From Plantactinospora mayteni (GTDB lineage: Bacteria > Actinomycetota > Actinomycetes > Mycobacteriales > Micromonosporaceae): a DNA stretch of 64,000 bases. Below the pieces are notes generated by a model. The model did not search any database, was not told where the DNA came from, and saw only the letters and a list, made by a program, of their open reading frames with translations. Positions 59,940-64,000 of this stretch are shown here, one piece after another. The position numbers were made by a program, and so were the translations under genes. The stretch lies in NCBI RefSeq assembly GCF_016862935.1, contig NZ_BONX01000018.1:248001-312000 (forward strand). The letters run 5' to 3'. Position 1 is the first letter of the stretch, and each line of letters begins with the position of its first letter.

Positions 59940-60974
59940 TTAGAGGATCGTCCAGGTGTCGCCGCTGCTCAGCAGGCCGGCGAGCTGCTCCTCCGGGGTA
60001 CCGGTGCTCTTCGCCCGGGCCGCGTCGAGTTGCCCCTGGACCACGCCGTCGTAGCTGGGCCGGTCGACGTTACGGAAGATCCCGATCGGGGTGTTGCGCA
60101 GGGCGAAGCCGGGCAGCCGAGAGAGCGCGAAGGCGTACGCCGGCTCGGTCACCGTGGCGTCGTGCACCACGATCTCGTCCGCCGCCACGGAAGCGGTCTC
60201 CCGGACCTCCAGCCCGAACCCGCCCGGCGGGTGTACCACGCAGAACTGCCCCTCGGAGCCGAAGGTGATCGGCTGGCCGTGCTCCAGCCGGATCAGGTAG
60301 TCGTCCCGGGTGGCCGGCTCCTTCAGCTCGTCGAAGGCGCCGTCGTTGAAGATGTTGCAGTTCTGGTAGATCTCCACGAACGCCGAACCCTGGTGCTCGG
60401 CGGCGGCCCGCAGCACCGACTGGAGGTGCTTGCGGTCCGAGTCGATGGTCCGGGCCACGAAGGTCGCCTCGGCGCCGAGGGCCAGCGAGAGCGGGTTGAA
60501 TGGCGCGTCCGCCGAGCCGACCGGGGTCGACTTGGTGATCTTGCCGACCTCGGAGGTGGGGGAATACTGCCCCTTGGTCAGCCCGTAGATCCGGTTGTTG
60601 AAGAGCAGGATCTTGAGGTTGACGTTCCGGCGCAGCGCGTGGATCAGGTGGTTGCCGCCGATCGACAGCGCGTCGCCGTCACCGGTGACCACCCAGACCG
60701 ACAGGTCCGGCCGGGAGACCGACAGCCCGGTGGCGATCGCCGGAGCCCGACCGTGGATCGAGTGCATCCCGTACGTGTTCATGTAGTAGGGGAAGCGGGA
60801 CGAGCAGCCGATCCCGGAGACGAAGACGATCCGCTCCCGGGGGATCTGCAACTCGGGCATGAACGACTGCACCGCGGCGAGGATCGCGTAGTCACCGCAG
60901 CCGGGGCACCAGCGCACCTCCTGGTCGGACTTGAAGTCCTTGGTGGTGAGCTTGAGGGCGACGGGCTCAGGCAT
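59940..60974 (-). CDS. korB: 2-oxoacid:ferredoxin oxidoreductase, beta subunit
   Basis: 344 residues. Thiamine-diphosphate-binding subunit: VRWCPGCGDYAILAAVQ, GIGCSSRFPYYMNTYG, HGRAPAIATGL, VVTGDGDALSIGGNHLIHAL and FNNRIYGLTKGQ. With the alpha subunit it decarboxylates 2-oxoglutarate (or pyruvate) to acyl-CoA while reducing ferredoxin. Its start overlaps korA by 8 nt. Order and sequence resemble mycobacterial KorAB, the CoA- and ferredoxin-linked alternative to 2-oxoglutarate dehydrogenase. Confidence 0.94.
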   Translation of the reverse strand: MPEPVALKLTTKDFKSDQEVRWCPGCGDYAILAAVQSFMPELQIPRERIVFVSGIGCSSRFPYYMNTYGMHSIHGRAPAIATGLSVSRPDLSVWVVTGDGDALSIGGNHLIHALRRNVNLKILLFNNRIYGLTKGQYSPTSEVGKITKSTPVGSADAPFNPLSLALGAEATFVARTIDSDRKHLQSVLRAAAEHQGSAFVEIYQNCNIFNDGAFDELKEPATRDDYLIRLEHGQPITFGSEGQFCVVHPPGGFGLEVRETASVAADEIVVHDATVTEPAYAFALSRLPGFALRNTPIGIFRNVDRPSYDGVVQGQLDAARAKSTGTPEEQLAGLLSSGDTWTIL

Positions 60975-62814
60975 TCTTCACGACCTCTTCCAGCATGGTC
61001 TCCAGCTCGGTGGCGGTGAACGGGAGCCCCCGGACCTGGTTGTATCCGATCGCGTCGACCAGGTAGCGGGCCCGGATCACCTGGGCGAGCTGGCCGAGGT
61101 TCATCTCCGGGATCACCACCTTCTCGTAGCGGCCCAGCACCTCGCCGAGGTTGGCCGGCAACGGCGAAAGGTGCCGCAGGTGCGCCTGGGCCACCGGCAG
61201 GCCGCGCTGGCGCAGCCCACGGCAGGCCGCGCCGATCGGCCCGTACGTCGAGCCCCAGCCGAGCACCAGTACCCGGGCGTCCGAGTCGGGATCCTCCACC
61301 TCGACGTCCGGTACCTTGATCGCCTCGATCCGGGCCGCCCTGGTCCGCACCATGAAATCGTGGTTCGCCGGGTCGTACGAGATGTCGCCGGTCTTGTCGG
61401 CCTTCTCCAGGCCGCCGATCCGGTGCTCCAGCCCCGGCGTGCCGGGGATCGCCCACGGCCGGGCCAGCGTGGCCGGGTCGCGCAGGTAGGGCAGGAAGGT
61501 CTTGCCGTCCTCGCCGTTCGGCGCGGTGGCGAACTCGACCCGCAGGTCCGGCAACGAGTCGACGTCCGGCAACAGCCACGGCTCGGAGCCGTTCGCCACG
61601 TAGTTGTCCGAGAGCAGGATCACCGGAGTGCGGTGGGTCAGCGCGATCCGGGCTGCCTCGAGCGCCGCGAAGAAGCAGTCCGACGGCGAACGCGGGGCGA
61701 CCACCGCGACCGGCGCCTCGCCGTGCCGGCCGAAGAGCGCCATGTTCAGGTCGGCCTGCTCGGTCTTGGTCGGCATCCCGGTGGACGGACCGGCCCGCTG
61801 CACGTCGACGATGACCAGCGGCAGCTCCAGGGCCACCGCCAGCGAGATCGTCTCGCCCTTCAGCGCCACACCGGGACCGGAGGTGGTGGTGACGCCGAGC
61901 GCACCGCCGTACGACGCGCCGAGCGCCGCCCCGATCGCCGCGATCTCGTCCTCGGCCTGCATCGTGGTGACACCGAACCGCTTGTGCTTGCTCAGCTCGT
62001 GCAGGATGTCCGAGGCCGGGGTGATCGGGTACGCCCCGAGGAAGACCGGCAGCCCGGACCGGACACCGGCGGCGACCAGGCCCAGCGATAGGGCGGCGTT
62101 GCCGGTGATGTTCCGGTATGTTCCCGGGTCCATCTTCGCCGGCTTGACCTCGTAGCGGACCCCGAAGTCCTCGGTGGTCTCGCCGAAGTTCCAGCCGGCC
62201 TTGAAGGCGGCGGTGTTCGCCGCGACCAGCTCCGGACGGGCCGCGAACTTGCGCTCCAGGAACCGGATGGTCGACTCGTACGGCCGGGAGTACATCCAGG
62301 AGAGCAGGCCGAGCGCGAACATGTTCTTGGCCCGCTCGGCGTCCTTCTTCGAGACGTCGTGCTCGGCCAGTGCGCCGACGGTCATCGAGGTCAGCGCCAC
62401 CGGGTGCAGCACGTAGCCGTCCAGCGAGCCGTCGTCGAGCGGACTGACCTGGTAGCCCACCTTGGCCAGGTTGCGCCGGGTGAACTCGTCGGTGTTGACG
62501 ATGATGTCGGCCCCGCGCGGCAGGTCGGCCAGGTTGGCCTTCAGCGCGGCGGGGTTCATCGCGACCAGGACGTTGGGGGCGTCGCCCGGGGTCAGGATGT
62601 CGTAGTCCGCGAAGTGCACCTGGAAGCTCGACACTCCGGGCAGGGTGCCGGCGGGGGCGCGGATCTCCGCGGGGAAGTTCGGCAGCGTCGAGATGTCGTT
62701 GCCCAGTTGAGCGGTTTCCGAGGTGAATCGGTCGCCGGTGAGCTGCATGCCGTCGCCGGAGTCACCGGCGAACCGGATGACCACCCGATCCAGTTGTTGG
62801 ACCTGCTTGCTCAC
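60967..62814 (-). CDS. korA: 2-oxoacid:ferredoxin oxidoreductase, fused gamma-alpha subunit
   Basis: 615 residues from GTG 62814. The gamma domain is N-terminal (RVVIRFAGDSGDGMQLTG, then LPNFPAEIRAPAGTLPGV), followed by the alpha domain (GNAALSLGLVAAGVRSGLPV, FLGAYPITPASDILHELSK, EDEIAAIGAALGASYGG, TTTSGPGVALKGE) and C-terminal VLVLGWGSTYGP. First gene of the korAB operon, divergent from nuoA across 318 bp with two dyads. Confidence 0.94.
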   Translation of the reverse strand: MSKQVQQLDRVVIRFAGDSGDGMQLTGDRFTSETAQLGNDISTLPNFPAEIRAPAGTLPGVSSFQVHFADYDILTPGDAPNVLVAMNPAALKANLADLPRGADIIVNTDEFTRRNLAKVGYQVSPLDDGSLDGYVLHPVALTSMTVGALAEHDVSKKDAERAKNMFALGLLSWMYSRPYESTIRFLERKFAARPELVAANTAAFKAGWNFGETTEDFGVRYEVKPAKMDPGTYRNITGNAALSLGLVAAGVRSGLPVFLGAYPITPASDILHELSKHKRFGVTTMQAEDEIAAIGAALGASYGGALGVTTTSGPGVALKGETISLAVALELPLVIVDVQRAGPSTGMPTKTEQADLNMALFGRHGEAPVAVVAPRSPSDCFFAALEAARIALTHRTPVILLSDNYVANGSEPWLLPDVDSLPDLRVEFATAPNGEDGKTFLPYLRDPATLARPWAIPGTPGLEHRIGGLEKADKTGDISYDPANHDFMVRTRAARIEAIKVPDVEVEDPDSDARVLVLGWGSTYGPIGAACRGLRQRGLPVAQAHLRHLSPLPANLGEVLGRYEKVVIPEMNLGQLAQVIRARYLVDAIGYNQVRGLPFTATELETMLEEVVKNA

Positions 62815-62976
62815 TGCTGCACCTCGCTTCGCTCGGCCCGGTCGGACGGGCTGAGCTCAGGGGTGACCTCGCCTTGCTCGGCCACATGTCCTCCTTGAGC
62901 GCCGGTGGCGGGATGGCGGTGGTAAGGGCCGGCCCGCTCCAGTCCTTCATTGCAGAGCCTACGTCGATGGTTAGGT

Positions 62977-62994
62977 GGTCCTTGCCCAAGGTCC
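62977..62994. promoter_or_regulatory. Near-palindrome between korA and nuoA
   Basis: GGTCCTTGCCCAAGGTCC: 8-bp arms around CC with one symmetric mismatch pair. Candidate binding site for a dimeric regulator of either gene. It does not match the Rex consensus. Confidence 0.4.
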
Positions 62995-63026
62995 GTCACA
63001 TGGGACGCTGTAATGGCAGCATTGGC

Positions 63027-63052
63027 GTGCTTTCGCCCCACCCCGAAAGCAC
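63027..63052. promoter_or_regulatory. Perfect dyad upstream of nuoA
   Basis: GTGCTTTCG-CCCCACCC-CGAAAGCAC: perfect 9-bp arms, 8-nt spacer, 81 bp before the nuoA start. It may be an operator or a leader hairpin in nuoA mRNA. Confidence 0.5.
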
Positions 63053-63132
63053 AGTCGTTATCCAGATCACCGAACTCCGCAGGTCGAATTCCGCGGGGCA
63101 GAAACCCGACACCGGGCGGTAGGCTGCCGCAC

Positions 63133-63510
63133 ATGACCGGATACCTGGGGTCGTACGCGACGCTGGGGCTGCTGCTGCTCGCCAGCGTACTGGTCTTCGT
63201 CGGCGCGTTCGCGGCCAACCGGGTGCTCCGGCCGGCCCGCCCCGCCGACCCGCCCGGCAAGCGGACCAGTTACGAATGCGGGCTGGATCCGGTCGGCAGC
63301 GACTGGGCGCAGATGCAGATCCGCTACTACGTCTACGCCTACCTCTACGTGCTCTTCGCCGTCGAGGCGGTCTTCCTCTTTCCCTGGGCGGTGGTCTTCG
63401 ACCGGCCCGGGTTCGGTCTCGTCACGGTGGTCGAGATGGCGATCTTCGTCGCCGTGCTCGCCCTCGGCATCCTCTACGCCTGGCGGAAGAACATCCTCCG
63501 CTGGACCTAG
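63133..63510 (+). CDS. nuoA: NADH-quinone oxidoreductase subunit A
   Basis: 125 residues from ATG 63133. Three transmembrane helices; conserved RTSYECGLDPVGSDW loop (Cys of the quinone-site loop), QMQIRYYVYAYLYVLFAVEA and FLFPWAVVF. Subunit of the membrane arm of complex I. In actinomycetes nuoA normally opens the 14-gene nuo operon with nuoB at once; here a transposase gene lies 110 bp downstream on the other strand, so the operon may be interrupted or this is a solitary nuoA. Confidence 0.94.
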   Translation: MTGYLGSYATLGLLLLASVLVFVGAFAANRVLRPARPADPPGKRTSYECGLDPVGSDWAQMQIRYYVYAYLYVLFAVEAVFLFPWAVVFDRPGFGLVTVVEMAIFVAVLALGILYAWRKNILRWT

Positions 63511-63589
63511 TGACGCCCTGACCCGCCCAGATCCGGCCCCGCCGGCTCAGGCCGGTCCGACCCCGGCTGGCTCAGGCCAGCTCGCGGCT

Positions 63590-64000
63590 GCGGCCCGGCA
63601 GGGACGCTCCTATGCCGCGTCAAGTGGTTGGGGTGGGGTTTTCCAGGCGTCGGTAGATCTCGCGGGCGGCGTAGCGTTTGAGGCAGCGTTTGATCTCTCG
63701 GTCGGTTTTGCCTTGGGCGCGGCGGCGGTCGGCGTAGGCGCGGGTGCGTTCGTCGCGTTGGAGGCGGGTCAGGACGATGGTGTGTAGGGCGCGGTTGAGT
63801 TGGCGGTCGCCTGAGCGGTTGAGGCGGTAGCGGACGGTTTTGCCGGATGAGGCAGGGATCGGCGCGGTGCCGGCGAGCATGGCGAACGCGGCGTCGTTGC
63901 GGCAGCGGCCTGGGTGGGACCAAGCGGTGAGGACGGTGGCGGCGACGATCGGTCCGACGCCGGTGAGGTCGAGCAGGTCCGGTCGCCATGATCGGACGAT
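63590..64000 (-). mobile_element. IS110-type insertion sequence, partial
   Basis: Transposase C-terminus plus up to ~100 bp of 3' flank between nuoA and the transposase stop at 63620. The exact border is not determined, because IS110 ends lack inverted repeats. The element extends past the window. Confidence 0.6.
63620..64000 (-). CDS. IS110-family transposase, C-terminal part
   Basis: The frame is open to the window edge (~126 residues visible); the N-terminal DEDD part lies beyond. The transposase_20 region is seen: LDLTGVGPIVAATVLTAWS, then FAMLAGTAPIPASSGKT, RYRLNRSGDRQLNRALHTIV and a basic end (RCLKRYAAREIYRRLEN). IS110 enzymes use a bridge RNA, usually encoded in the non-coding end of the element, and have no terminal inverted repeats. 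Whether this copy is complete cannot be seen. Confidence 0.9.
   Translation of the reverse strand: MVRSWRPDLLDLTGVGPIVAATVLTAWSHPGRCRNDAAFAMLAGTAPIPASSGKTVRYRLNRSGDRQLNRALHTIVLTRLQRDERTRAYADRRRAQGKTDREIKRCLKRYAAREIYRRLENPTPTT

Larger units (their letters stand above)
62815..63132. other. 318-bp divergent promoter region korA/nuoA
   Basis: No gene is seen. The region between the two redox operons is comparatively AT-rich near 62940-63080 and holds two dyads: the near-palindrome at 62977-62994 and the hairpin at 63027-63052. Confidence 0.5.

Noticed and set aside
63507-63989. 160-codon Arg/Pro-rich minus-strand frame at the window end
   Set aside because: Alternative frame of the IS110 transposase; the frame ending at 63620 carries the family motifs.

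Overview
The window is high-GC actinobacterial chromosome, most likely from the family Micromonosporaceae (Micromonospora/Plantactinospora-like). This is inferred from GC-rich third codon positions, frequent GTG starts and ATGA/GTGA overlaps, XRE-DUF397 and XRE-flavoprotein pairs, and a conserved block running excisionase-like regulator, bS22, epimerase, acyltransferase, HAD phosphatase, DUF5667 protein, sigma-BldN, rex-hemA-hemC-hemD-hemB. From memory, the same order occurs around bldN and rex in Streptomyces. No rRNA, tRNA or CRISPR array was seen.

Layout. 1-8.2 kb is accessory: the end of a DUF4246 gene, a frameshifted GIY-YIG gene, an isochorismatase-family hydrolase divergent from an XRE regulator, an XRE/flavoprotein operon, a DivIVA-like three-gene operon, two near-identical copies of an 86-residue gene (a 304-bp direct repeat), and a GIY-YIG/HNH nuclease. 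8.3-24.8 kb holds mostly single genes: membrane proteins, a Tat-exported metallophosphoesterase, a serine hydrolase divergent from a LysR regulator with a dyad between them, GNAT and CGNR proteins, a glutathionylspermidine-synthase-like ATP-grasp enzyme with a small lipoprotein (YgiC/YgiB-like), proline dehydrogenase, DUF1963, a large secreted beta-helix protein with a Lys/Glu/Ser-rich region, and a membrane-anchored HExxH metallopeptidase. 24.9-28.7 kb is a MacAB-like export operon.

28.9-47.4 kb is the conserved core. Sigma-BldN is followed by its probable anti-sigma factor (RsbN-like, DUF5667) and has a sequence fitting the BldD consensus upstream. An AMP-binding ligase, glutaredoxin, HAD hydrolase and a two-component system come next. 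The redox repressor gene rex, with a good Rex operator in front of it, starts a haem operon in which genes overlap by 4 nt. Between hemA and hemC a 22-codon ORF with a strong Shine-Dalgarno joins the two genes by ATGA overlaps on both sides.

47.4-58.6 kb holds a double-GNAT protein, a lytic transglycosylase, an FmdB-type zinc ribbon, a cyclase/ATPase/TPR signalling protein, an XRE/DUF397 pair, a secreted phospholipase A2 and a GHL10 glycosidase. 58.7-64 kb holds a two-TM K+ channel, the 2-oxoacid:ferredoxin oxidoreductase genes korA-korB, nuoA (complex I) and, directly after nuoA, part of an IS110-family transposase.

Cross-cutting themes: (1) short tandem duplications are common, and three arrays (periods 42, 27 and 18 bp) begin over a stop codon with periods divisible by three, so the stop is repeated in frame; (2) many regulators have clear dyads in front of them; (3) a T-rich motif is conserved at three intergenic places. 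All functions are read from sequence and family memory; no search was run.
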